DNA of 64,000 nucleotides from Maritimibacter harenae (GTDB taxonomy: Bacteria; Pseudomonadota; Alphaproteobacteria; Rhodobacterales; Rhodobacteraceae). Both the position numbers and the translations under genes were made by a program. This document shows positions 55,227 through 63,398 of this stretch, in pieces. The first letter of the stretch is position 1. Every line of letters begins with the position of its first letter. The notes under the pieces are model-generated. The model saw only the letters and a list, made by a program, of their open reading frames with translations. It was not told the origin of the DNA and ran no database searches. The DNA lies in the NCBI RefSeq assembly GCF_009882975.1, contig NZ_WTUX01000012.1, positions 130,820 to 194,819 of the forward strand. Reading direction: 5' to 3'.

Positions 55227-55900
55227 GCCTCGCGTCCGAGCATCGCGCCGGCGATCGTGCCCAGCACGACCCACCCCATCGCCGCGAAACCCAGCGAGCG
55301 GGTCGCGAATTCGGCGGCAAGCTCGGGGGCAGCGACACCGAAGTAGGTGTCGAGATGCGGCGCCCCGATCACGTGCGGCGCAAGCACCAGGATCACCCCC
55401 AGCCCGATCGCCCAAGCGCGCGGCACGAAGGCGAAGAGCCAGAGCGCCACCGCCGTCGCGAGGATCGCGAAGGTCCACCACGCCTGGCGCGGCCCGACCT
55501 CGCCCGCGATGGTGCCCGGCAGTTCGGGGGGCAGGCCGATCGCGGGGGCGAGCTGCACGGCGAGGAAGCCCGCAAGCCCCCAGACCGCGCCGCGCCGCGC
55601 GTCGACGCCGTGACCCTGGCGCATCGCCAGCGCCATGAGGCCGGTCAGGATCAGCGCATAGGCGGTATAGCTCACCACGTCGAAGGTGACCGTCATCAGG
55701 TGACGCGACCAGTCGCCGCCCAGCCCGGGCGACCCCGCCGGACTTTGCGGAGAGCTCGCGCCGAAGTGGATCCGCGCCCCGGTTTCATAGAGTTCGCCTT
55801 CCAGGATCAGCGGAATGACGAATGCGAATTGCAGCGCCGCGGCCACGAGGCCGGACGCCACCCCGGCGACCAGCGCGCCGGTGAGCAGATTTTTCAGCAT
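55223..55900 (-). CDS. cbtA: Cobalt transporter subunit CbtA
   Basis: 225 residues with about six hydrophobic helices; the first (LLTGALVAGVASGLVAAALQFAFV) and the GLAGFLAVQLAPAIGLPPELPG block are CbtA features. CbtA and CbtB are predicted to import Co2+ for cobalamin synthesis. It lies 15 bp downstream of cbtB and is under the same B12 riboswitch. Confidence 0.92.
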   Translation of the reverse strand: MLKNLLTGALVAGVASGLVAAALQFAFVIPLILEGELYETGARIHFGASSPQSPAGSPGLGGDWSRHLMTVTFDVVSYTAYALILTGLMALAMRQGHGVDARRGAVWGLAGFLAVQLAPAIGLPPELPGTIAGEVGPRQAWWTFAILATAVALWLFAFVPRAWAIGLGVILVLAPHVIGAPHLDTYFGVAAPELAAEFATRSLGFAAMGWVVLGTIAGAMLGREA

Positions 55901-55915
55901 GGGATCAGGCCTGCC

Positions 55916-56092
55916 TCAGTGGCAGGGGAACGCCATCGCGTGACGCTGATCGTGGGCCGCGTCGTGCAGCGCCGTCGCCTGCGCGTAACCGGCCGCGAAA
56001 AGCAGCACGGTGCCGAAAGCGAGAACGGCGAAGATCGCGCCCAGCCGGGAATCGCCGGCCACCGCGGTGTTACGGATCGTCTTGGTCGTCAT
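55916..56092 (-). CDS. cbtB: Cobalt transporter subunit CbtB
   Basis: 58 residues: one membrane helix (about 19-38) and a C-terminal His-rich metal-binding tail HDAAHDQRHAMAFPCH, the CbtB signature. I chose the ATG at 56092, preceded by AAAGGAGGGACACAC; the frame continues upstream through the riboswitch and is not translated in my reading. It is the first gene of cbtB-cbtA. Confidence 0.93.
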   Translation of the reverse strand: MTTKTIRNTAVAGDSRLGAIFAVLAFGTVLLFAAGYAQATALHDAAHDQRHAMAFPCH

Positions 56093-56109
56093 GTGTGTCC
56101 CTCCTTTGC

Positions 56110-56126
56110 CCGTCTCCCCGACGGGT
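56110..56126 (-). promoter_or_regulatory. Hairpin between the riboswitch and the cbtB ribosome-binding site
   Basis: On the minus strand CCCGTC-GGGGA-GACGGG forms a 6-bp stem four bases before the GGAGGG ribosome-binding site. It may be part of the riboswitch expression platform, acting on translation because no U-run follows it. Confidence 0.5.
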
Positions 56127-56139
56127 GGGTTGTGGTCCA

Positions 56140-56300
56140 CATGGCAGGTCTCCTGGCTTTGCGGGTCGCTGCTTCCGCCGCCTTCCCGGACCCGGGGGTC
56201 CAGTGGCATCCGACGGTCGCTCGCCGCGTCACAGTCGCGGGGGCGGCTGCGGCTGAAGGCTCCGGTTTGGATCACCCCTCCGCATTCCCTATTCTCCCGG
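56140..56300 (-). promoter_or_regulatory. Cobalamin (B12) riboswitch upstream of cbtB-cbtA
   Basis: Read on the minus strand, the conserved elements appear in order: GGGAATGCGG with GTGATCC, then the GCCCCCGCGACTGTGA segment, GCCACTGG, GGGAAGGC and the B12 box AGCCAGGAGACCTGCC (56143-56158). This is the classical adenosylcobalamin aptamer. It should lower CbtBA production when cobalamin is plentiful. Confidence 0.95.
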
Positions 56301-56362
56301 GGCGCTTTGCGCTCTGATCGGGAACCATGCCTGCCCGTAATGACGCTTGGGGGCCGTGCGCG

Positions 56363-56761
56363 TCAAGCACCATCGTCGCCGGCGGCGTCCGCGTGTCGGT
56401 CCAGGCCGAGTCGTGTTCGGTTTTCGGCCGTGTCGGCGTGCACCTCCCACAGGGTCACCAGCCCGTCGACCACCTCGGCGCGCCACAGGGCGGGACCGGC
56501 GAGCGCCGGGTCGTCCGATTCGCTGATCCCGCGGATCATCACGTGGGGCCCCGCCACCCGGATTTCGTCGAACCGGTTGCGATAGCCCGGGAAGGCTGCG
56601 AAGAAACCGCGCCAGGCGGCCAGCACCATCTCGCGGCCGGTGACGCTGTTGCCCGCCGCGTCGATGAAGGCATGGTCCGGCGCGACGTGTTCGGCCAATG
56701 CCGCAAGGTCGGCCCGGCTGATCGCGTCGTTGAAGGCGATGATGACCTCGCGCACATCCAT
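56363..56761 (-). CDS. NTF2-like/SnoaL-type small protein
   Basis: 132 residues with an NTF2-like cone fold: MDVREVIIAFNDAISRADLAALAEHVAPDHAFIDA helices, then GREMVLAAWRGFFAAFPGYRNRFDEIRVAG and a VVDGLVTLWEVHADT strand near the end. Family members are small isomerases, hydrolases or binding proteins; the substrate is unknown. It lies just upstream of the riboswitch in the same direction, without belonging to the B12 genes in any clear way. Confidence 0.8.
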   Translation of the reverse strand: MDVREVIIAFNDAISRADLAALAEHVAPDHAFIDAAGNSVTGREMVLAAWRGFFAAFPGYRNRFDEIRVAGPHVMIRGISESDDPALAGPALWRAEVVDGLVTLWEVHADTAENRTRLGLDRHADAAGDDGA

Positions 56762-56915
56762 TGGGGCAGTCTAACACGGATCGCTCCGACATGATTGTGA
56801 CAATATCTTGTGGATAACCGGCGCCACCCCGCCATATCATGCGTGTTGAGATTGACTCTGCGACGCGGCGCCGGGATCATCCGTAAACCAACCGGAATCA
56901 GCCAAGGATCGCCGC

Positions 56916-59900
56916 GTGCGTTTCTCCCGCCTTCGACTCAACGGCTTCAAGAGCTTCGTGGACCCGACCGATCTCATCATCGCGGACGGGCTGACGGGCG
57001 TCGTGGGTCCGAACGGCTGCGGCAAGTCCAACCTGCTCGAGGCGCTGCGCTGGGTGATGGGCGAAAACCGCGCCAAGGCGATGCGCGGTGACGGGATGGA
57101 GGACGTGATCTTCGCGGGCACGTCGGCGCGCGGGGCGCGCAACTTCGCCGAGGTCGTCCTTCAGCTCGACAATTCCGACCGGCTCGCCCCCTCCGGGTTC
57201 AACGATTCCGACCTGCTGGAAGTCGTGCGCCGGATCACGCGGGACGCGGGCTCGGCCTACAAGGTCAACACCAAGGACGTGCGCGCGCGCGACGTGCAGA
57301 TGCTCTTCGCCGATGCCTCCACGGGCGCGCATTCCCCGTCGCTCGTCCGGCAGGGCCAGATCGCCGAACTCATCAACGCCAAGCCCAAGAACCGCCGCCG
57401 CATCCTCGAGGAAGCCGCCGGGATCTCGGGCCTCTACCAGCGCCGGCACGAGGCAGAGCTGAAGCTCAAGGGGACCGAGACGAACCTCGCCCGGGTCGAG
57501 GACGTGGTCGAACAGCTCGCCTCGCAGCTGTCGCAGCTGGCCCGCCAGGCCAAGCAGGCCCAGCGCTACCGCGAGATCGGGACGCAGCTGCGCACCGCCG
57601 AGGGGCTTCTGCTCTACCGCCGCTGGAAAGAGGCGGACGAAGCGCGCGCGCTGGCCCAGACGCAGCTCACCGAACGGGTGCGCGCCGCCGCCTCCGCCGA
57701 AACCGCCGCGCGCACCGCCGCGAAGGCGCGGGTCGAGGCCGAGGACAAGCTGCCGCCGCTGCGCGAGGAAGAGGCCGTCGCCTCCGCCGTGCTGCAACGC
57801 CTCACCGTGTCGCGCGACCAGCTGGAAGAGCAGGAAGCGCAGGCCGCGCAGCGCATCGAAACGCTCACCGGCCGCATCGACCAGCTGACCCGCGACATGG
57901 AGCGCGAGGAATCGCTCAACCGCGACGCGGGCGAGACGATCCAGCGGCTGGAATGGGAGCGTGAAGAGCTCGCCAAGGCGTCACAGGGCCATGACGGAAG
58001 GCTCGAAACGGCGGCCGAGGAAGCGCGCGACGCCAAGCGCGTGCTGGGTGAACGCGAGGACGCGTTGAGCCAGCTGACCGAGGACGTGGCCCGGCTCGCC
58101 GCGCGCCACCAGTCCGCCCACCGGCTGCTCGAGGATTCGCAGAAGACCCTGACCAAGTCCGAGGGCGAAGCCGAACGCGCGCGCGCCGCCGTGACGCAGG
58201 CCAAGGCCTCGCTCGACGCGGCCAAGCTGGCCCAGTCCGAGGCCGACCACGCCCAGAAACAGGCCAGCGAAGCCGCCGAAGCCGCCGAAGCCGCGCTGGT
58301 CGCCGCCGACGAGGCGCGCTCGGACGCCCAGGCGCGTGAAGCCGAGGCGCGCGGTGAACGCTCCGAGGCCGAGGGCGAAGCCAACGCCCTGCGCGCCGAG
58401 GTGTCGGCGCTCGCCAAGGTGCTCGACCGCGACAAGGCCGAAGGCGGCCAGGTGCTCGACCTGGTCCAGGTGCAGAAGGGCTTCGAGGCCGCGCTCGGCG
58501 CCGCGCTCGCCGACGACCTGCGCGCCCCCGCGACCGAGGATGACGGGGCCTCCGGCTGGCGCACCCTGCCCGGCTACGATGACGCCGCCCCCCTGCCCGA
58601 AGGCGCCACGCCGCTCACCGAGGTGGTCAGCGTGCCCGACGTGCTCGCCCGCCGCATGGCCCATGTCGGGCTGGTCGACGCCACCGACGCCGCCCGCCTT
58701 CACGCGGACCTGCGCCCCGGCCAGCGGCTCGTCACACGCGAAGGCGACCTGTGGCGCTGGGACGGCTACCATGTCGCCGCCGAGGACGCGCCCTCCGCCG
58801 CCGCGCTGCGCCTGCAACAGCTCAACCGGCTCGCCGACCTGCGCGCGGATCTGGAAAGCGCCGAGGGCCGCGCCGAAGCGGCCGTGAACGCGCACGAGGC
58901 GCTGCGCGAGGAACTCGCCCGCGCGACCGAGGCCGACCGCGCCGCGCGCGACGCCCGTCGCGATGCCGACCGCGCCGTGACCGAGGCCAACCGCGCCCAG
59001 TCCAAGGCCGAGGCCGACCGCAACATCTCCGAAGGCAAGCTCGAGAACCTGACGCTGGCCGTCACCCGCCACGAGGACGAAGCCGCCGCCGCGCGCGCCC
59101 GGCTGTCCGAGGCCGACCGCGCGGTGCGCGACCTGCCCGACCTCGATGAGGCGCGGGGCGAGGTGGAGGACACCAAGCTCACCGTCGAAGCCGCCCGCAT
59201 GACCATGATGGCGCGCCGGTCGGCCCATGACGAACTCAAGCGCGAGGGCGAGGCCCGGCTCAAGCGGTCGCAGGAAGTGACCAAGGAAATCTCGGGTTGG
59301 CGCCACCGGCTCGAGACCGCCGAGAAACGGATCGGCGAACTGGCCGAGCGCAAGACCGCCTCGGAAGCCGAATTGAAGGACGCCAAGGCCGCCCCCGAGG
59401 AACTGGCCGCCAAGCGCGACGAGCTGTCCCGCCAGATCACCGAGGCCGAGGCCCGCCGCGCCCGCGCGCAGGACGCGCTCTCGACTGCCGAGGGCACCCT
59501 GCGCGAAGCCCAGATGGCCGAACGCGACTCCGAACGCGAGGCCGGCGAGGCGCGCGAAGCCCGCGCCCGGGCCGAGGCACGGCTCGACGGCGCAAAGGAA
59601 ACCGTCGCCTATGCCGAGGAACGCATCTCGGACGAGATGGAGACATCGCCCGACAAGCTGCTCGAAAGCCTCGACGTCGTGCCCGACGAGATGCCCTCGT
59701 CCGAGCAGATCGAAGGCGACGTGAACCGGCTCAAGCGGCAGCGCGACGCGCTCGGGGCCGTGAACCTGCGCGCCGAGGAAGACGCCAAGGAGGTCCAGAC
59801 CGAGTATGACACGCTGGTCAGCGAGAAGGCCGACCTCGAAGAGGCGATCGGCAAACTGCGCAACGGCATCGCCTCGCTCAACCGCGAGGGGCGCGAGCGC

Positions 59901-60371
59901 CTGCTGACCGCGTTCGAAACGGTCAACTCGAACTTCTCGAACCTTTTCACCCACCTCTTCGGCGGCGGCGACGCGAACCTCGTGCTGGTGGAATCCGACG
60001 ACCCGCTCGAAGCCGGGCTCGAGATCATGTGCCAGCCGCCGGGCAAGAAACTGTCGACCCTGTCGCTCCTGTCGGGCGGCGAGCAGACGCTGACCGCGCT
60101 GGCCCTGATCTTCGCGGTCTTCCTGGCCAACCCCGCGCCGATCTGTGTCCTCGACGAGGTCGACGCGCCACTCGACGACGCGAACGTCACGCGCTTCTGC
60201 GACCTGCTCGACGAGATGACGCGCCGCACCGACACACGCTTCCTCATCATCACCCACCACGCGGTCACGATGAGCCGCATGGACCGCCTGTTCGGCGTGA
60301 CGATGCAGGAGCAGGGGGTGAGCCAGCTCGTGTCGGTCGACCTGAAGAAAGCCGAGGCGCTCGTCGCCTGA
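56916..60371 (+). CDS. smc: Chromosome segregation SMC ATPase
   Basis: 1151 residues, full SMC length. N-terminal head with Walker A GPNGCGKSN (31-39), a coiled coil with Ala/Glu/Arg-rich heptads (about 170-480), a hinge (about 490-620), a second coiled coil, then the C-terminal head with signature LSLLSGGEQTL and Walker B ICVLDEVDAPLDD. With ScpA/ScpB it compacts and organises the chromosome. The start is GTG (MRFSRLRLNGFKSFVDP) as set by homology. ScpA/B are not in the window. Confidence 0.96.
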   Translation: MRFSRLRLNGFKSFVDPTDLIIADGLTGVVGPNGCGKSNLLEALRWVMGENRAKAMRGDGMEDVIFAGTSARGARNFAEVVLQLDNSDRLAPSGFNDSDLLEVVRRITRDAGSAYKVNTKDVRARDVQMLFADASTGAHSPSLVRQGQIAELINAKPKNRRRILEEAAGISGLYQRRHEAELKLKGTETNLARVEDVVEQLASQLSQLARQAKQAQRYREIGTQLRTAEGLLLYRRWKEADEARALAQTQLTERVRAAASAETAARTAAKARVEAEDKLPPLREEEAVASAVLQRLTVSRDQLEEQEAQAAQRIETLTGRIDQLTRDMEREESLNRDAGETIQRLEWEREELAKASQGHDGRLETAAEEARDAKRVLGEREDALSQLTEDVARLAARHQSAHRLLEDSQKTLTKSEGEAERARAAVTQAKASLDAAKLAQSEADHAQKQASEAAEAAEAALVAADEARSDAQAREAEARGERSEAEGEANALRAEVSALAKVLDRDKAEGGQVLDLVQVQKGFEAALGAALADDLRAPATEDDGASGWRTLPGYDDAAPLPEGATPLTEVVSVPDVLARRMAHVGLVDATDAARLHADLRPGQRLVTREGDLWRWDGYHVAAEDAPSAAALRLQQLNRLADLRADLESAEGRAEAAVNAHEALREELARATEADRAARDARRDADRAVTEANRAQSKAEADRNISEGKLENLTLAVTRHEDEAAAARARLSEADRAVRDLPDLDEARGEVEDTKLTVEAARMTMMARRSAHDELKREGEARLKRSQEVTKEISGWRHRLETAEKRIGELAERKTASEAELKDAKAAPEELAAKRDELSRQITEAEARRARAQDALSTAEGTLREAQMAERDSEREAGEAREARARAEARLDGAKETVAYAEERISDEMETSPDKLLESLDVVPDEMPSSEQIEGDVNRLKRQRDALGAVNLRAEEDAKEVQTEYDTLVSEKADLEEAIGKLRNGIASLNREGRERLLTAFETVNSNFSNLFTHLFGGGDANLVLVESDDPLEAGLEIMCQPPGKKLSTLSLLSGGEQTLTALALIFAVFLANPAPICVLDEVDAPLDDANVTRFCDLLDEMTRRTDTRFLIITHHAVTMSRMDRLFGVTMQEQGVSQLVSVDLKKAEALVA

Positions 60372-60433
60372 CCCGGTTGCCCCCCGGCGATTACCCGCTA
60401 ATCTGGCGTCGAAGGGCAATCAGGGAGAGCGTC

Positions 60434-60931
60434 ATGTCACCGAAACTCGCCGCCATCGCCGCGCTGGCCATCCTCGCCGCACCTGCCGTGGCGCAGGAAC
60501 GCAAGACGCTCGACGTGAAAGTGCCGGGAACGGTCGTGGCCTCGGACCCGCAGAGCTTCGTCGACTTCTTCGAGGACGCGGGCTTCCCGGCCCGCCTGAC
60601 CGAAGACAGCGTGGGCGACCCGCTGGTCGAGTACCGCTCCAACGGCCAGAAGATGAGCCTGTTCTTCTACGACTGCCAGGAGAACACGGATTGCCAGGCC
60701 GTGCAGTTCTACGCGGGCTACCGCACCGGCTCCGACGTGGCGCTCGACACGATCAACGCCTGGAACACCGAACGCCGGTTCGTGCGCTCCTACCTCACCG
60801 AGGACGGCGTGTCGCGCATCGAGATGGACGTGGCGACCAGCAATGACGGCCTGTCCTACCGCGATTTCGAAGCGCTGCTCGACCTCTGGCTCGACAGCGT
60901 GGTGCTCTACGAGGACCACATCGGCTGGTGA
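60434..60931 (+). CDS. Exported YbjN-domain protein
   Basis: 165 residues. Signal peptide (about 1-20, cleaved near PAVAQE), then a YbjN-like domain with the tandem pattern FVDFFEDAGFPARLTEDSVGDPLVEYRSNG, MSLFFYDCQE, CQAVQFYAGY and TINAWNTERRFVRSYL. YbjN proteins are type III chaperone-like folds of unclear function; this one is predicted to be periplasmic. The ATG at 60434 follows GGGAGAGCGTC. Confidence 0.82.
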   Translation: MSPKLAAIAALAILAAPAVAQERKTLDVKVPGTVVASDPQSFVDFFEDAGFPARLTEDSVGDPLVEYRSNGQKMSLFFYDCQENTDCQAVQFYAGYRTGSDVALDTINAWNTERRFVRSYLTEDGVSRIEMDVATSNDGLSYRDFEALLDLWLDSVVLYEDHIGW

Positions 60932-61009
60932 CGGTTAACGCCGCTCTAATGTTTTGAGTGCAATCCTCCGGTTGCCGCGACCCTTCGCGGTGATTGGAGG
61001 TGATGATAC

Positions 61010-61099
61010 TTGAATGAAACGGACTTCCGTAAATGGATGGTCGCGATTGCGGCGGCAACGCTTGTCGTGACGATCATCCGACTCTGGATCGGCCGCTAG
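61010..61099 (+). CDS. 29-residue membrane microprotein (TTG start)
   Basis: A very strong Shine-Dalgarno (GGAGGTGATGATAC, GGAGG at 60996-61000) is followed nine bases later by TTG and an open frame of 29 codons. The product starts NETDFRKW after the initiator Met, has one hydrophobic segment (MVAIAAATLVVTII) and ends RLWIGR, a plausible single-pass membrane peptide. A strong terminator starts 13 bp after its stop. An overlapping ATG at 61014 opens a frame of only 18 codons without hydrophobic character. Function unknown. Confidence 0.6.
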   Translation: MNETDFRKWMVAIAAATLVVTIIRLWIGR

Positions 61100-61112
61100 G
61101 CTGAAAAAGGGA

Positions 61113-61150
61113 GGCCCCGCAGAGTAGCAGCTCTGCGGGGCCGTTTCGTC
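61113..61150 (+). terminator. Strong intrinsic terminator after the microprotein
   Basis: Perfect 12-bp stem ggccccgcagag/ctctgcggggcc (61113-61124 and 61131-61142) with loop tagcag, followed by GTTTCGTC. It indicates that a transcript really ends here. Confidence 0.85.
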
Positions 61151-61248
61151 GGTGGTGATACTGAACGAAACTACTTCCGATACGCGAAAACTGTACCACA
61201 AACCTTTCGAAGCGGTAAACGCCATCGCCCGGGTGTGGTTAACGCCGC

Positions 61249-62442
61249 CTACAGGCGATTGAGCAGCGCCGGCGTCGGCCAGGCGTCCGCCGGCAGGCCA
61301 AGCCGTTCCTGCTCCGCCTGCACCGCCGCGCGGGTGCCCGCGCCGAGGATACCATCGACCTTGCCCACGTCATATCCCTTCGCCTGGAGCTTCTGTTGCA
61401 GTTGCTTCATCTGCGGCCCCGACAGGCCCGGGTCCGGGTTGCCCGCGTCATAGACCGGCGCGCCCTCCAGCCGTGTCGCGAAATAGGCCGCCGTCAGGAC
61501 GTAGGTGAAGCTCTGGTTCCACTCGAAATAGACGTCGAAGTTGGGGTAGGCGATGAAGGCCGGCCCCTTGTGCCCCTGCGGCAGGATGATCTTGCCGGGT
61601 AGGTTCGTGAAAAGGGACCCGTTGCGCGCCTGAACGCCCATCTGGGCCCACTGGCTGGTGGGCAGGCTGTTCTCCGTGCCGGTGAGCGACCAGTCGAGCG
61701 ACTGGGGCACGTCCACCTCCTGCAGCCACGGCTCGTTCGGGCGCCAGCCCAGCTTGCGCAGCATGTTCGCCCCGGACATCAGGGCATCGGGGGCCGAGGA
61801 CTTCAACCGCACGTGCCCGTCCCCGTCACCGTCGACGCCCGCCTCGATGATGTCGCCGGGCAGCATCTGGACCATGCCGATCTCGCCCGCCCAGGCGCCC
61901 GTTGTCTCGGTCGGGGAAAAATCGCCTGTCTCGTAGAGCTCCAGCGCGGACAGCACCTGCGGTTGGAACAAGCCCGGACGCCGGCAGTCATGCGACAGGG
62001 TCATCAGCGAGTTGAGCGTGTTGAAGTTGCCCTGGAAGCCGCCGTAATCCGTCTCGAACGCCCAGAAGGCGGTCAGGACACCCCGGCTCACACCGTAATT
62101 GCGCTCGATCGCATCGAACACCGCGTCATAGCGCTGCAGGTTCGCGATGCCGTTCTGAAGCCGGTTCTGCGAAATGAGCGAGCGGGAGAACTCGATGAAG
62201 GGCTTCTGGAAGAATCCTTGCCCCCGGTCCGCGTTCAGCGTCGCGCCGTCCTGGCGCGCCGAGGCGAAGAACTGGTCCACCGTCGAGGGCGCATGTCCCC
62301 GGCTGACGGCGAGAGATTTCATTCGGTCGACGAAAGAGGAAAAGGATCCGCCGCATTCGACCAGTGGCGCGGGATAGTCCTGCGAGAAGACGGGAAAAGC
62401 GGTGGCGAGGCTCAGGGCCGCGGCGACGAAAATTGACTTCAT
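61249..62442 (-). CDS. Lytic murein transglycosylase (MltB-like) with peptidoglycan-binding domain
   Basis: 397 residues. Signal peptide (about 1-20), then the MltB/SLT-2 domain with catalytic Glu130 in TAFWAFETDYGGFQGNFNTLNSL and TTGAWAGEIGMVQMLPGDI, and a C-terminal PG_binding_1 domain (about 335-397, LQQKLQAKGYDVGKVDGILGAGTRAAVQ). It cleaves peptidoglycan glycan strands, forming 1,6-anhydromuramyl products. Lacks a lipobox, so it is likely periplasmic and soluble. Confidence 0.93.
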   Translation of the reverse strand: MKSIFVAAALSLATAFPVFSQDYPAPLVECGGSFSSFVDRMKSLAVSRGHAPSTVDQFFASARQDGATLNADRGQGFFQKPFIEFSRSLISQNRLQNGIANLQRYDAVFDAIERNYGVSRGVLTAFWAFETDYGGFQGNFNTLNSLMTLSHDCRRPGLFQPQVLSALELYETGDFSPTETTGAWAGEIGMVQMLPGDIIEAGVDGDGDGHVRLKSSAPDALMSGANMLRKLGWRPNEPWLQEVDVPQSLDWSLTGTENSLPTSQWAQMGVQARNGSLFTNLPGKIILPQGHKGPAFIAYPNFDVYFEWNQSFTYVLTAAYFATRLEGAPVYDAGNPDPGLSGPQMKQLQQKLQAKGYDVGKVDGILGAGTRAAVQAEQERLGLPADAWPTPALLNRL

Positions 62443-62486
62443 CTGGCACTCCGGGTTCGTTTCGACCCGAGCCTATCAGCACCCGC

Positions 62487-63398
62487 TCACCACACAACCG
62501 CGATGATGAACACGATCGCGACAAGCGCCATCCAGACCCGCCAGAGCACCGAAACGGCCCGCTCCACGTCGTCCGCGTCGATGTCGCGCTCTCCTTCCGC
62601 GTTCACGAACGGGTAGTCGCGGCGTGCGCCGTGGTAGGCGCGCGGGCCTGACAGCGCGACGTCCAGGCTCACCGCCATCGCCGCCTCCGGCCACCCCGCG
62701 TTGGGCGACCGATGGAGCGGCGCGTCCCGGCGGATTGCCGCCCAGCCGCCCGGGCGATGGTGCACGACGAAGATCAGGACCGCCGACAGGCGCGCCGGAA
62801 TCCAGTTCAGCACGTCATCCAGCTTCGCGGCGGCCTTGCCGAAGGCTTCGTGCTTCGGGGTGCGGTAGCCGATCATGCTGTCGGCGGTGTTCACCATCTT
62901 GTAGATCATCAGCCCCGGAAGGCCGCCCAGCAGGAACCAGAACGCGGGCGCCACGACGCCGTCCGACAGGTTCTCTGCCGCGCTTTCGATGGCCGCGCGC
63001 GCCACGTCCGCGTCGTCCATCTGTTCCGTGTCGCGCCCCACGATCCGCGCCACCGCCGCGCGCCCGTCCTCGAGCGAAACCGAAAGCTTTTCGGCCACCG
63101 CTTCCACGTGTTCCACGAGCGAACGTTGGGCGAGCAGGATCGCGGCCGCCAGCGCCTCCACGATCCACCCGATCTGCGCCAGCGCCCAGCCGACGGTGCC
63201 GGCCAGGGCGGCGAGCGCCGCGATGGTCACCGCGCCGGTCACCACGCGGCCCTTGCCGTGGTTGAGCTTCGCGTCGCACCACCCCACGGCGCGCCCCATG
63301 AGCACGGCCGGGTGCGGCACGCGCGACCAGACCTCTTCCGGCTCGCCCAAAGCGGCGTCGATCAGGAGCGCGATGACGAGGACCACGGAATAACTCAT
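62487..63398 (-). CDS. cbiB: Adenosylcobinamide-phosphate synthase
   Basis: 303 residues with several membrane helices and CbiB/CobD motifs: IDAALGEPEEVWSRVPHPAVLMGR at the N-terminus, ESAAENLSDGVVAPAFWFLLGGLPGLMIYKMVNTADSMIGY, and the LHRSPNAGWPEAAMA block. It attaches (R)-1-amino-2-propanol (phosphate) to cobyric acid in the inner membrane. The ATG at 63398 overlaps the cobC-like stop by four bases, indicating a cobC-cbiB operon. In aerobic nomenclature the gene is cobD. Confidence 0.94.
   Translation of the reverse strand: MSYSVVLVIALLIDAALGEPEEVWSRVPHPAVLMGRAVGWCDAKLNHGKGRVVTGAVTIAALAALAGTVGWALAQIGWIVEALAAAILLAQRSLVEHVEAVAEKLSVSLEDGRAAVARIVGRDTEQMDDADVARAAIESAAENLSDGVVAPAFWFLLGGLPGLMIYKMVNTADSMIGYRTPKHEAFGKAAAKLDDVLNWIPARLSAVLIFVVHHRPGGWAAIRRDAPLHRSPNAGWPEAAMAVSLDVALSGPRAYHGARRDYPFVNAEGERDIDADDVERAVSVLWRVWMALVAIVFIIAVVW

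Noticed and set aside
56809-56817. A perfect DnaA-box-like TGTGGATAA upstream of smc
   Set aside because: A single isolated 9-mer with no further boxes, no AT-rich unwinding region and no dnaA/dnaN/parAB/hemE neighbours; not evidence of an origin.
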